NCBI GenBank assembly: GCA_905215755.1
Contig: CAJMRE010000009.1
Span: 1 to 55,567 of the forward strand
Source of the DNA: an uncultured bacterium
Lineage (GTDB): Bacteria; Actinomycetota; Coriobacteriia; Coriobacteriales; Coriobacteriaceae
Length of the DNA: 55,567 nucleotides
Reading direction: 5' to 3'
The notes below the pieces were generated by a model. The model saw only the letters and a list, made by a program, of their open reading frames with translations. It was not told the origin of the DNA and made no database searches. Position 1 is the stretch's first letter. The number at the start of each line of letters is the position of its first letter. The translations under genes and the position numbers were made by a program. Below, piece by piece: positions 24,917-34,578 of the stretch.

Positions 24917-25029
24917 CCAGCGTGCAGTCAAAACAGAACCGTCGCGAGGTCATTAGACTCCATTGCGCCGGCTTATCGTGCATTTTCGCGCAGCTGCGAG
25001 TGCAGACGCCCCATCCCAAATTAGCTACC

Positions 25030-25221
25030 TTAGTCATCGTCGACGGCAAAGTCGCGGAGGTCGAGGCCTTCGCGTTCGGCTCGGTCTAGAAGCTCTTGAG
25101 GGGACTCATCCTCGATATCCATCACGTCGAGCATAGCGGCCGGAAAGCCCACGCCTGCCGCACTCCCCGCGCGGTCGAGCTGGCTCTCGCGCAGCTGATC
25201 TACATCAACGTCGATTTTCAT
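25030..25221 (-). CDS. Small acidic protein of unknown function
   Basis: A 63-residue protein with a very strong AGGAGGT site eight bases before its ATG, so translation is credible. The sequence is rich in Asp/Glu (MKIDVDVDQLRESQLDRAG, ending in REGLDLRDFAVDDD) with no membrane segment and no recognised domain. It is transcribed divergently from the MazG-like gene, 115 bases away. An acidic protein at a defence locus could be an inhibitor or antitoxin, but nothing here shows that. Confidence 0.7.
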   Translation of the reverse strand: MKIDVDVDQLRESQLDRAGSAAGVGFPAAMLDVMDIEDESPQELLDRAEREGLDLRDFAVDDD

Positions 25222-25336
25222 GGTGAAACCTCCTACCGGCCAATCGCGACCGAACAAACCGCACGCCCCAAATGATGTGCAATAAACCCCAAATATGGCC
25301 ATAATAAAACAATGAACATCAGGGAGGCTGCGGACG

Positions 25337-25693
25337 ATGGATAAGCTCGATGCCATGACGGCACAAGTCAGGGACTTTTGCGATGCACGCGACTGGCGCA
25401 AATATCACACGCCAAAGGAGCTTGCCATCGGCATGGCAACTGAGTCCTCCGAGCTCCTCCAACTCTTTCGTTTTATGAGCGACGAGCGCATTGCAGAAAT
25501 GTTCGAAGACACCGAGCAACGCCAAGCCATCGAAGACGAGGTCGCCGACACGCTCCTTTTCCTTCTGCGTTTCGCAGATTTAAATGAAATCGACCTGCCA
25601 GCGGCGCTTTCGTCCAAGCTCAAGCGCAATGGTGAGCGCTACCCCGTCGACGCATCATCCAATGAATACAGAAAGGCGGAACACCGTGAGTAG
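25337..25693 (+). CDS. MazG-like nucleotide pyrophosphohydrolase
   Basis: A 118-residue all-alpha NTP pyrophosphatase of the small MazG-like type. Conserved acidic helices are ELAIGMATESSELLQLFRF (28-46), whose E-x-x-E pair binds Mg, and DEVADTLLFLLRFAD (65-79), the E-x-x-D motif. These enzymes hydrolyse NTPs or modified nucleotides. A GGAGG site precedes the ATG. Its last 8 bases overlap the start of the next gene (GTGAGTAG), so the two are translationally coupled. Confidence 0.88.
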   Translation: MDKLDAMTAQVRDFCDARDWRKYHTPKELAIGMATESSELLQLFRFMSDERIAEMFEDTEQRQAIEDEVADTLLFLLRFADLNEIDLPAALSSKLKRNGERYPVDASSNEYRKAEHRE

Positions 25694-27428
25694 CGAGTTC
25701 GCCCTTCGGCAATACACGCTTCCCCTACCCAAGCCCTTTGAGGCAAGCGAATCACTACAAGACTTTGGCACGCCAGAGCCCGGGGCTCACCATGACGAGA
25801 GCTGGCCTGTTCTCTACATCCTGACCAACAGTAAAAAGAAGACAGCATACATTGGCCAAACAACCAACTATCAACGCCGCATGAAGCAACACGCCGCAAA
25901 CGTGGACAAGGATTTCGATCGAACACTACTGATCGACAACCCAACCTTCAATCAGTCGGCGACATTTGAGTTTGAAAACAGGCTCATCGAACTGTTCTGC
26001 GCTGACGAAAAATACCAGGTAACCAATGGCAACAATGGCTATGCCCAATTCGATTACTTTGAGCGACCTCAGTACCGCCAGAAGTTCCGAACGCTATGGA
26101 CAAAACTACGCGAAGAAAACTATGCAATTCACCCCATCGAAGAGCTCGAGAACACTGACCTGTTTAAATTTTCGCCTTTCAAAACGCTCACACCCGATCA
26201 ATATGAAACGATTGAGACGATTTACAAGCGTCTCGAGCAGGAACAGAAAGACGTTGAGCACGGCAGCCCCAAGAAGAAACGCGTAACCGTCGTAAACGGC
26301 GCGCCCGGAACAGGCAAAACCATCCTTGCCATAAGCCTCATGTTCAAAATCAAAAACGAACCCAAGCTATCCGGCCTGCGGGTAGGTTTCGTGACACCCA
26401 TGGAGTCTCTGAGCAAAACGCTCAAAAGGCTCACGCACTTCCTTCCTGGGTTAAAGCCCGGAGATATCCTGACCCCCAGTGATGTTACCAAAAAGAATCG
26501 GTATGACATCCTGCTTGTCGACGAGGCACACCGACTGGGAAACTGCTTGACCGTCGGCGCCGGCATCGGGGCTTTTTACAATACCTGCGATCGCCTCGGC
26601 CTTCCGCGCTCGAGCAACCAGGTTGACTGGATATTCACATGCTGTGACAAGGCGTACCTGTTCTACGACCCCAAACAGCAGGTTCGTGCATCCGGACTTA
26701 ATCGGGACGGCCTTGAGCAGTGACTCAATCAGCTCGAAGAAGCGGGCATTGAAACTGAAGAGTTCGGCCTAAGCACACAAATGCGCGTGCGCGGTGGTGA
26801 CGAATACCTCGATTTTGTCTACGACTTACTCGACAACAAGGCGTACGTGCACACCGGCATGAAGTTCAAAGAACTCTTTTCATCGGAGCCTTACGATTCG
26901 CGGGCCGGGGATCCGGACAGCGATATCCCCAGATACCAGTTTGGAATCGTCAACCGATTTGAGGATTTCTGTTCTCTGCAGCAAGCCAAGGAAGAAGAAG
27001 TTGGCCTATCCCGTATGACGGCAGGCTTTGCGTGGAAGTGGCAAACGAAGAAATACAAAGACGCGTTCGATATCATCATCGAGGACATCCCTAAACGTTG
27101 GAACTCGAGCCAAAAGGATTGGGTTAACTCCGCCAACGCCGTAAACGAAGTCGGATGTATCCACACGGTGCAGGGCTACGACCTCAACTACGGCTTCGTA
27201 ATTCTGGGACCAGACATTTATTACGACACCGATATAGGAGCCGTCTGCGTTAACAAAGCGAACTTTAAAGATGCCGTCGCAAAGAAAAAGGCGAGCGACG
27301 ATGACCTGCGAAAGATCATCGTCAACGCCTACTATGTCCTCATGACGCGTGGCATGCTGGGAACGTTTCTTTATGTATGCGACCCGGCGCTCAAGGAGTA
27401 TTTGTCACGGTATATCCCGGTGATTTAG
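25686..27428 (+). pseudogene. GIY-YIG nuclease-DUF2075 helicase gene with an in-frame TGA
   Basis: Read through the stop this gene would encode 580 codons. Residues 42-100 form a GIY-YIG nuclease domain (LYILTN...AYIGQTTNYQRR). After it comes a DUF2075-type SF1 helicase with P-loop NGAPGTGKT (204-212) and DEAH (279-282). Codon 346 is TGA (26721-26723). The same frame then continues for 234 codons with clearly related sequence (TVQGYDLNYGFVILGPD, YVLMTRGMLG). The break falls inside the helicase, so the product is truncated unless the stop is suppressed or is a sequence error. The start is a GTG behind AAAGGCGG, overlapping the MazG-like gene. The likely role is phage defence; the truncated form may be inactive. 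Confidence 0.75.
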
Positions 27429-27514
27429 CGGCTGCCCACGCATGACATGAACAGCAGCGAAACCCCCAGGACACAATCCCGGGTTCACGAAGGGCTGCGG
27501 GGCGCGCCGGCACC

Positions 27515-29248
27515 CTATCCAACCAATACTGCCCCCAGAAGATTTGCGAACTTCTTGGCGGGGCGCCTATTCGCTTTTTCGCCCATCGCCACGAGCGCGT
27601 GGTTGCAGGCATCCTCATTCATGTCGCAAACAATTCTGAGCTCATGCCGCGCCCTTGAAGCAGCCGTATAAAACAAAGTTCCAGGCTCTGGCATGTAGCT
27701 CATGGACGGCTGTTCCCATAAGGCTTGATCAACATCAATCATAATTACCGCAGCAGCCTCCATCCCCTTGAACTTCCTCACCGTATGGACGGGAATCTTC
27801 TGACCTTTCCACCTCTTTAGGTTCTGGTCACCAGCGAAACAGCACGACAGCTTAGAGTTTTCCAGTGTCTTGCATGTGATAACCACAATGTCATTAATAC
27901 CGGCGTTCTTGAGTAAATCAATGTGCTTATCCACAAATGCCTCTTGCGCGGCGGCGTCACAATTAATCATAAGCAATGGAGGTTTTCCGAGCCTAGCCAT
28001 AACCTGCATTCTAAAACCGTGCGCTTCACCAAGAGCACTCAGGGAAGACTTCTCGATAGCCTCCGTATTCCGGCAGTTTACATAAAGCGTTAGCTTGCAA
28101 TCGGCATCCATAAGGAAGCTGGGCATAGTTGAGCCTTGGACAAACTGCCTTTTATCGTAAAAGAGATACATCGTGCTTTCCGGCCTCGAATCCACGATAG
28201 AACGCAAGGTTTCGAGCACCATCGCATCTTCAATGGCTTTGAGGCCAAAGTCTTGGCCTTCGTCTATTACGATGTGCTGATAGGGAAACGAGTCAGGGTG
28301 CTCCATGAGCTCTTCGGTCAGGCAGGCATAGTTTGGCTCGAGAGAATTGCAGGCCTTGCAGGCGTAGCCCGGAATTGTATAGACGTCAATTTCCGGGACA
28401 TCGTTGCACCTTCTAGTAATCTCTTCCTTCAAAAGCGAGTTAAAGCACAAAAAGAGAACCCTGCCCGTACAGGCGGCCTGCTTAGCTCTCTCAATTGCAA
28501 TGAGAGTTTTGCCAGTTCCTGCCGCCCCGTTAATTACCGCTGTCTTCTGATCCTTTATGAAATTCAACACGCGAGCCTGCGAGTCCAGCAGCCTTGCGAA
28601 CACGAAGTCGTTATATCGATAGTCCACCGAATTCGTCGGGACGATATCGAACTCCGGCAGGAGCACTTTATGCAAGACCTCTTTAGCCTCATCATTGGAA
28701 AGCCTCGTCTCCCTTCCTCCGACATCCATGCTCATGATGCGAACTATTTGTTGAGTTGGATCCCCAAGGTCCGTCTTGCACAGAGTAATATCGCGAGAAG
28801 CCTCGGGAGAGTAATCAATAAAACCAAGTTCATGTGCCCCCAGGGACGGAAGCCAAACCGCATGAGCGACCTTGCACCTACCGCAAAGCTCCCCTAATCC
28901 CACGTCCTCAAAGCGTTTAATAAGCTTCCATTTAATACTATCAGCCTGTCGGAAAGGGCCACCGTGCCTCCTCATCGATATGCCACTTCCGTACAGCCAC
29001 TCACCGTTTTCGCAGCGAATTCTCCCCGCTTTCGCCTCGATAACAAGAATGCCGAGCTTGCGATTAAACACGACGAAATCGGCTTCCCTCTGTTCAATAG
29101 CGTTTCCATCCACAATATCCAACATCTTGTATGAATGGATAACCGTAAAATCATCGGGAAGCTTACTCAACGCGTAATAAATCTCCCCTTCACGACTCCG
29201 ATCGTCGAATTCAGCCGGGCCAAGGCTCGGTATCATTCTTGCAGCCAC
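27515..29248 (-). CDS. NERD-domain SF1 helicase/nuclease
   Basis: A 577-residue protein. An N-terminal nuclease-related NERD domain (about 12-130) shows EADFVVFN...GILVIEAKAG with the D-E-K residues at 57, 71 and 73. A UvrD/Rep-like SF1 helicase core follows: Walker A NGAAGTGKT (240-248), Walker B VIDEGQDF (327-334), and C-terminal HTVRKFKGMEA and FYTAASRAR motifs. The start is GTG, set by a GAGG seven bases upstream that overlaps the end of the large helicase gene; the genes are two bases apart, so they are co-translated. An ATG four codons later is possible. Probably the accessory DNA-processing subunit of a defence system. Confidence 0.88.
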   Translation of the reverse strand: MAARMIPSLGPAEFDDRSREGEIYYALSKLPDDFTVIHSYKMLDIVDGNAIEQREADFVVFNRKLGILVIEAKAGRIRCENGEWLYGSGISMRRHGGPFRQADSIKWKLIKRFEDVGLGELCGRCKVAHAVWLPSLGAHELGFIDYSPEASRDITLCKTDLGDPTQQIVRIMSMDVGGRETRLSNDEAKEVLHKVLLPEFDIVPTNSVDYRYNDFVFARLLDSQARVLNFIKDQKTAVINGAAGTGKTLIAIERAKQAACTGRVLFLCFNSLLKEEITRRCNDVPEIDVYTIPGYACKACNSLEPNYACLTEELMEHPDSFPYQHIVIDEGQDFGLKAIEDAMVLETLRSIVDSRPESTMYLFYDKRQFVQGSTMPSFLMDADCKLTLYVNCRNTEAIEKSSLSALGEAHGFRMQVMARLGKPPLLMINCDAAAQEAFVDKHIDLLKNAGINDIVVITCKTLENSKLSCCFAGDQNLKRWKGQKIPVHTVRKFKGMEAAAVIMIDVDQALWEQPSMSYMPEPGTLFYTAASRARHELRIVCDMNEDACNHALVAMGEKANRRPAKKFANLLGAVLVG

Positions 29249-29250
29249 AG

Positions 29251-32200
29251 TTATGCCTCTTTATAAATCGCGCCCATCACATCTTCGGCAGAGCACTCGC
29301 CAACGACAAACAGGCTCCAGCCCGAAACGTTGCGCCAGGCGGACCCAAATACCTTTTTAAAATCGCCCGCTGACTCCTCGTCAAGAAGAATGACCTTGGA
29401 CTTGCGCCAAACAAGCGTGGCGTAAGCGCTGTCGCCGTCAGCATCAGATAGCTCCACATCTTTGTCCGGAGTCTCCCAGCGCAAATGCGAATCGCAGCTC
29501 GTCATTTCACGAATCAACTCGATCCACTCCTCCGAAGAATTAGATCGGATTGACAGCTTTATCGCTTCAGCCAGCGACAGCGCCTCGTTGTTCGCACCTT
29601 CATCAGAGGCCCATAGCTCAAATCCATCAACTGGGTTGGGGACACCAGCCTTGTAATCGAGCTCTTTATCCTCATCGGCATTACCAGCAAAACGGCCGGA
29701 TGACGAGGCAGTAAGAAGAGCTCCCAAAATTCGTTTTGCAGCCCCGCGGGAAAGATTCGCCTGCACAACTTGGTTGTAATAATTTGCAATACAACCGTAG
29801 CAGCAAGTTTCTTCACCACAACCGCAATGGCCATCTACGACCTTATAGGCCTCTTCAATTAGATCCGTCACCTCTTTGCTGAGCTGGCGTACATGACCGG
29901 CTCCTCCGGGCACGTCATCATAGATGAGTATTGAGAAGCTGCCTGCATCATTTTTGTATGTAGTCCCTCCGAGTTCGGTCTCGGGAACCTCGAGGATTTT
30001 AGCCGCAGCGGTAAACAGTGCCCACATCACAGCTTCCCAGTCGCCATCGCTGCAAACTGTCGCCTCATCGAAATCAAATACGAGCTCGAGGACGTCGCTC
30101 ACAAATGCCGTACCCAGCGCACTGAACCTATTAATCTTTGGAGCAGTGCCGCTCTTCTCGCACCAGTAGGTATGTTGGATCTTCTCCCCACCAACAGCAG
30201 CGCGATTGCAGTAAGAGCAGACTTGGAAGCCCTTAGCAGGGCTATTGAGCACACAAAGTTGCCCGTTCTCGGCATATTTTACTTTCACCGCACCGCCAGG
30301 AAAACAAAACTCCCTGGTCGCAGTCTCGTTAGGCCAGTGCTGGCTAAAGTGCACCGATGCATACCCCTTTGGCCTCGGCCTTCTAAGCCCTATGCCTTTT
30401 TTGTTTTCCGTGCCGACAAAACCATAGGAAGGTATGAGCATATTCTTTTCGAGAGCAAACTCGGTATGGCAAACGGGACACTCGCCTTTATCACTGTAGT
30501 TTTCAATGGGCCATACAAATGTTTCGCAATTTGGACACTTTCCATACCTGCGCTTTCGCAACTCTTGCCCTTTCGGCTTTCTGAGTCCAACGGACTTCCA
30601 AAGCGTCTTGCCGGCAACGATTTCCGCCCCCGGTGCATATTCCCTAATGGCTTGACGCATACCCCTAGAAAGCTCGAGCCTGTTCTCACCTACAGAATTC
30701 TCGATATCAAGAAGATGGAGCTCTACGAGATCAGTCGGAAACCCGTACTTAGGCAATACTCCGCTCTCGGCAAGAATTGCGATAGTTCTCTCCTTCTTGA
30801 GCGCATCCCTAGACTTTAGAAGCTTGGATGCGAGAATGTCGTTGACGCCCATATTCAGCTCAATACCATCCTGAATACGCTCAAAATCAGCATGCTTAAG
30901 GCTATGCGCAAGGAGAAGCCTGCCACCGCTTCCGCTCTCAGCCGAATCGATTGGCCCAACGAGCTTTGCTATCCACCCCCACTCGTTTACGCCAACTTCT
31001 TCCGCCACAGGCATGCCTTGCGGAACAACGCGGACGAGCTGTTCATAGACACTCTTTGGCCGCGATGCAAGGAAGCGGCGAAGATCTTCGAGGCCTTCCG
31101 GCTCCGATTTAGAAAGATCCATAAAGTCGTTGTATCCATGAGAGTAGTCTTTGCCCAAGCTCCGGCTCGCGTAGCGAAAGAACTCAGACATAGCGACGGC
31201 GAAAACATGCCGTATCGCAATGGCATCGTTATTCAGATAACACATTGGCACTCTCGTGTTGCCGCCAATTATCTTGGCTGGGTCCTCAAAGTACGCGACA
31301 TCATGGGGCCGCAAGCGAGCAAACGTGATGGCATATCCAGGCTTGCCAGCGCGGCGTCCAACGCGACCGGCTCGTTGCGTATAATTCGCGGTACTAGGTG
31401 GAACGTTTCTCATAAAAATGGCCCTCAAATCGCCAACGTCCACACCCAGCTCAAACGTAGTCGTGCAACTCAAAACATTAACGTTGCCTTTGATAAATTC
31501 GCTCTGTATTTCTCTAGCCTTTTTGGATGACAGCTGTGCCGTATGTTCCTCAATGTCGAGGGGAAGCGCCTCATCTTGATATACCGTTTTATAAAAGCGG
31601 TCCTTGTTTTTTGCCTCTGCGAAGCTCATTTTCACCATCGTACCGTTGCATTTCGTTGTCGTGCAAACGCCACGTGTATCTAGGTGAGTCTCACATCCAC
31701 ACGCATCGCAACGATAGACAATATCATCGTTGGAGTGCGGATACATAGTCCAAATATCTCTGCTGAGCCTAAAGTGTTCAGGCGAATCAATCAAATATCC
31801 TTCGCCCTTAAATAGCCTGCAACTCAGATACTCCCCCATAAACTGGAAAAGACTTTGCAGAATCGGGCGAACGTCCTCACGGGTCAGCTCGATACCGTGG
31901 ACCCTTTTGACGTACTTGCGAATAAAGGCGCTGCGCTTGTTTTCTGTACCACGTACAGCATCTCCCGCGAAATAAACGATATCCCTAGACGCAGAGCTGC
32001 CTCTCTCAAGCACGACAAGGTTGCCGCGCTTCTCATGATTGTTTCTGAGCTCAGGGACCCCTTCAGGAACCTCGATAACGTTTTTCTCTCGGAGCAGTTC
32101 AAGACAGGTCCTTACAAACAAAATGTAGTCTTCGCATGAAAGCCAGGTGACCCCATCGGCATTAAGTATATCCACTTGCCTTGCGACAAGCTTTTTCGCC

Positions 32201-34566
32201 CCAGGATGGGAAAACCCCTCGTTAAATTCAGTAGGCTCGATCCTTACAACGCCAAGGCCTTCAAGGCTGTTCCGCGAATCCTCAGCCGCAAGCTCATCGA
32301 GAATCCAGGCCGTCGCCTGGCCCCTCTTGTTGGAACCCAAGACCCCCGGATATCGCCTCTTTGCAACACTTGTTATCCAATCAATAACTGAGCTCGGCTT
32401 ACAACCCTCACCGTCGCGGGACAGAGCCTCCACCGCTTCTCTTATCAGCTGACGACGTGTGATGTTTCCATAAGTTCTGTCCATTGCGGGCGCGAAGAAA
32501 GCCGCGTCCTGGCGCTTGTCCGAGAAGCAAATAACACTTCCGGCCCTGCGCTCTTCATCGAGGTCTGCGAACAAATCATCCTCGTCAGCTTCCCCCTCAT
32601 CAAAAGGCGGAATATCCCTGACCAGGTCGTAACAGACGACACTGCCTGCAGCTTCAGGCGAAACGCGCATTGGCTGAATTGCCACAACGGACTGATATCC
32701 ACAATGACGACAACGCGCCTCTGCTTCATCTGCTTGTTTTTTCTCGTTTTGGTTGAGCGCAATTGGGATGCGCGCAACAATCTCATGCTCGAAACGATGA
32801 GCACCACCCTCGGCTTCATGATACAAAGACCCGCATATCGGGCACAGCCATTGGATCTTCTCATCGGGATCTCTCTCCGATTCGCCAGAGAGAAGACGGT
32901 AGTAGACTCTCGGAAGAAACTCGTCGTCGGAATCCGTTCCTTCGTGTCGAGGACTTAGCCACGCAGTCTTCACCTCGGGATCAGAGCTCTCCTCACCAAG
33001 GATGTACGCCTGCCCACAATGGCGACAGACCGACACCTCATATACAGGAGTATCGCTTTCATCGTCATAATGCTCCGCAATCGTTTTATGAGGAGTCAGC
33101 TTACGTGTATGCAGATTTAAATAGATGCCCTCAGGAGCACGCAAGAAGGAATGGTAGCGACTCGTAAGAATGGGAACATCCTTGGAGCGCTGCGCAGAGG
33201 AAAGCACCTCAACCATAGCAGTGAGGATTTCCACACCCCTCTTATCTCCCGTGAGCTCTTCGATCTCAAGCTCCTCAATGGTGTCAAGATCAGTGAGGTC
33301 GAAAAGACGCTCGCAGCGTCTCACCAGTTTTGCCGCAGACGATTCACCCAGAAGGATCTTTCCTAGTCCCATTAGGGGGGACTCGCCGTCTAGTCTCGCT
33401 ACAACCTCTTCAGGAGCTCCACCAGACGTGAGCGTGCTGCGAATGTCTTCTACGCTTGCGTTTTCAGGATCGGAAAGTTCCCTGCGAAGTTCCGCCCAAG
33501 TGTCTAAAGAAAGCGTGCCCCAAGGCTTTTCGTCAAGGGCATCTTGGGGCTGATCTTTCTCGCTCGTGATGACGTCAAGATTCGCGGGGTCACTTGAGAA
33601 GACCTCTCCAAAAAGATCCTGAGCAAATATAGCTACCTTAGGCATATCCTCTTCTGAGCCAATTGTTGCGGAGGTTGCATAACAATGAAGCTTGGGCAGT
33701 TCTCCCGTTTCCGATTCGATACGAGCCTTTACTCGTCGCAGCAAATATGCGATTTCGGTGCCAAGCGCGCCTGAATAAACGTGCGCCTCATCGATGGCGA
33801 TATGCCGCCAGTTTGCACCAAATGCCCCTTCGAACAGCGGCGCATCCTCCGGACGTAGAAGGAGATACTCAAGCATAGAGTAGTTTGTAAGCAAAATGTT
33901 GGGTGGGTTCTCACGTATTTTCTCGCGAGAGATGATTTCATTTGGCAGTCTAGTTTGATCCGGGTTTTCGTCTTTCCACTTACGGAGAGCCACGGACTCT
34001 TTCTCCTCAGTGTCGCCGGTATAACGCCCGAAGGTGACATCGGTCCCCTTCAGCAACTGACGCAATCGTTTAAGCTGATCGTTTGCAAGGGCGTTCATCG
34101 GGTAAAGAATCATGGCACGGACGCCAGCGGAACGCCCGCTCTTTTCGAATTCTGAGAGGATGTCATTCAGAATCGGAAGCAAAAAGCACTCAGTCTTGCC
34201 CGAACCCGTACCCGTAACGACGGCGTAGTTACGTTCGGCAACGCTCTTTTCAATAGCCTTAACTTGATGCACATATAAGGGGCGATAGGGGTCAAAGTTA
34301 TGCGTCTCCCCTCCGCCTAAACTCATCATGCCCTTGCAAAGTAGCCCCTCGTCCACCAGTTCGGCCACAGTTTTATCCTTGCGGTACGGAGGCGCCGCCT
34401 CAAGAAACGGTCCCTTTGCAAGATATCCCGGCTCGCAAAGAATCGTCTCAAGCTGCTTCTGCAAATCCGCGTCATCAAAGTGAATAGTGGTAGCGATGTA
34501 CTCGCGATAAGAGTCCTCCACTTTGCGCGCGGTCTCAATGGGATTGAATTCTTTCACATTCGTCAT
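29251..34566 (-). CDS. Large DEAH helicase with DUF1998 domain, Druantia DruE-like
   Basis: A 1771-residue SF2 helicase. The motor has GTGSGKTE (119-126), DEAH (259-262), SATIGS (299-304) and, much further on, QRAGRVGRR (motif VI). Several Cys pairs suggest zinc ribbons: CRHCGQ, CPICGS, CRHCGY, CDACGC and CPNC...CPVC. The C-terminal 190 residues begin with CGCGEETCCYGC, the Cys-rich DUF1998 signature. This size and architecture match DruE of Druantia systems; the DUF1998 helicases of DISARM are an alternative relative. It starts 12 bases after the upstream gene with a GGGAG site. A/T-richer than the core genes, so probably acquired. Confidence 0.85.
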   Translation of the reverse strand: MTNVKEFNPIETARKVEDSYREYIATTIHFDDADLQKQLETILCEPGYLAKGPFLEAAPPYRKDKTVAELVDEGLLCKGMMSLGGGETHNFDPYRPLYVHQVKAIEKSVAERNYAVVTGTGSGKTECFLLPILNDILSEFEKSGRSAGVRAMILYPMNALANDQLKRLRQLLKGTDVTFGRYTGDTEEKESVALRKWKDENPDQTRLPNEIISREKIRENPPNILLTNYSMLEYLLLRPEDAPLFEGAFGANWRHIAIDEAHVYSGALGTEIAYLLRRVKARIESETGELPKLHCYATSATIGSEEDMPKVAIFAQDLFGEVFSSDPANLDVITSEKDQPQDALDEKPWGTLSLDTWAELRRELSDPENASVEDIRSTLTSGGAPEEVVARLDGESPLMGLGKILLGESSAAKLVRRCERLFDLTDLDTIEELEIEELTGDKRGVEILTAMVEVLSSAQRSKDVPILTSRYHSFLRAPEGIYLNLHTRKLTPHKTIAEHYDDESDTPVYEVSVCRHCGQAYILGEESSDPEVKTAWLSPRHEGTDSDDEFLPRVYYRLLSGESERDPDEKIQWLCPICGSLYHEAEGGAHRFEHEIVARIPIALNQNEKKQADEAEARCRHCGYQSVVAIQPMRVSPEAAGSVVCYDLVRDIPPFDEGEADEDDLFADLDEERRAGSVICFSDKRQDAAFFAPAMDRTYGNITRRQLIREAVEALSRDGEGCKPSSVIDWITSVAKRRYPGVLGSNKRGQATAWILDELAAEDSRNSLEGLGVVRIEPTEFNEGFSHPGAKKLVARQVDILNADGVTWLSCEDYILFVRTCLELLREKNVIEVPEGVPELRNNHEKRGNLVVLERGSSASRDIVYFAGDAVRGTENKRSAFIRKYVKRVHGIELTREDVRPILQSLFQFMGEYLSCRLFKGEGYLIDSPEHFRLSRDIWTMYPHSNDDIVYRCDACGCETHLDTRGVCTTTKCNGTMVKMSFAEAKNKDRFYKTVYQDEALPLDIEEHTAQLSSKKAREIQSEFIKGNVNVLSCTTTFELGVDVGDLRAIFMRNVPPSTANYTQRAGRVGRRAGKPGYAITFARLRPHDVAYFEDPAKIIGGNTRVPMCYLNNDAIAIRHVFAVAMSEFFRYASRSLGKDYSHGYNDFMDLSKSEPEGLEDLRRFLASRPKSVYEQLVRVVPQGMPVAEEVGVNEWGWIAKLVGPIDSAESGSGGRLLLAHSLKHADFERIQDGIELNMGVNDILASKLLKSRDALKKERTIAILAESGVLPKYGFPTDLVELHLLDIENSVGENRLELSRGMRQAIREYAPGAEIVAGKTLWKSVGLRKPKGQELRKRRYGKCPNCETFVWPIENYSDKGECPVCHTEFALEKNMLIPSYGFVGTENKKGIGLRRPRPKGYASVHFSQHWPNETATREFCFPGGAVKVKYAENGQLCVLNSPAKGFQVCSYCNRAAVGGEKIQHTYWCEKSGTAPKINRFSALGTAFVSDVLELVFDFDEATVCSDGDWEAVMWALFTAAAKILEVPETELGGTTYKNDAGSFSILIYDDVPGGAGHVRQLSKEVTDLIEEAYKVVDGHCGCGEETCCYGCIANYYNQVVQANLSRGAAKRILGALLTASSSGRFAGNADEDKELDYKAGVPNPVDGFELWASDEGANNEALSLAEAIKLSIRSNSSEEWIELIREMTSCDSHLRWETPDKDVELSDADGDSAYATLVWRKSKVILLDEESAGDFKKVFGSAWRNVSGWSLFVVGECSAEDVMGAIYKEA

Positions 34567-34578
34567 TATTTGCTCCCG

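Larger units (their letters stand above)
24309..25029. other. 720-base non-coding block: long palindromes and twin small-RNA units
   Basis: No convincing protein gene. From left to right it holds a 24-bp-arm palindrome, two related small-RNA units in divergent orientation, and an 18-bp inverted repeat; these are listed separately. Two open frames crossing it (about 98 and 60 codons) run through terminators and are not credible. Confidence 0.65.

Noticed and set aside
26721..26723. TGA as a selenocysteine codon
   Set aside because: No SECIS-like stem was visible immediately downstream, and the family does not use Cys or Sec here. A mutation or sequence error is more likely.
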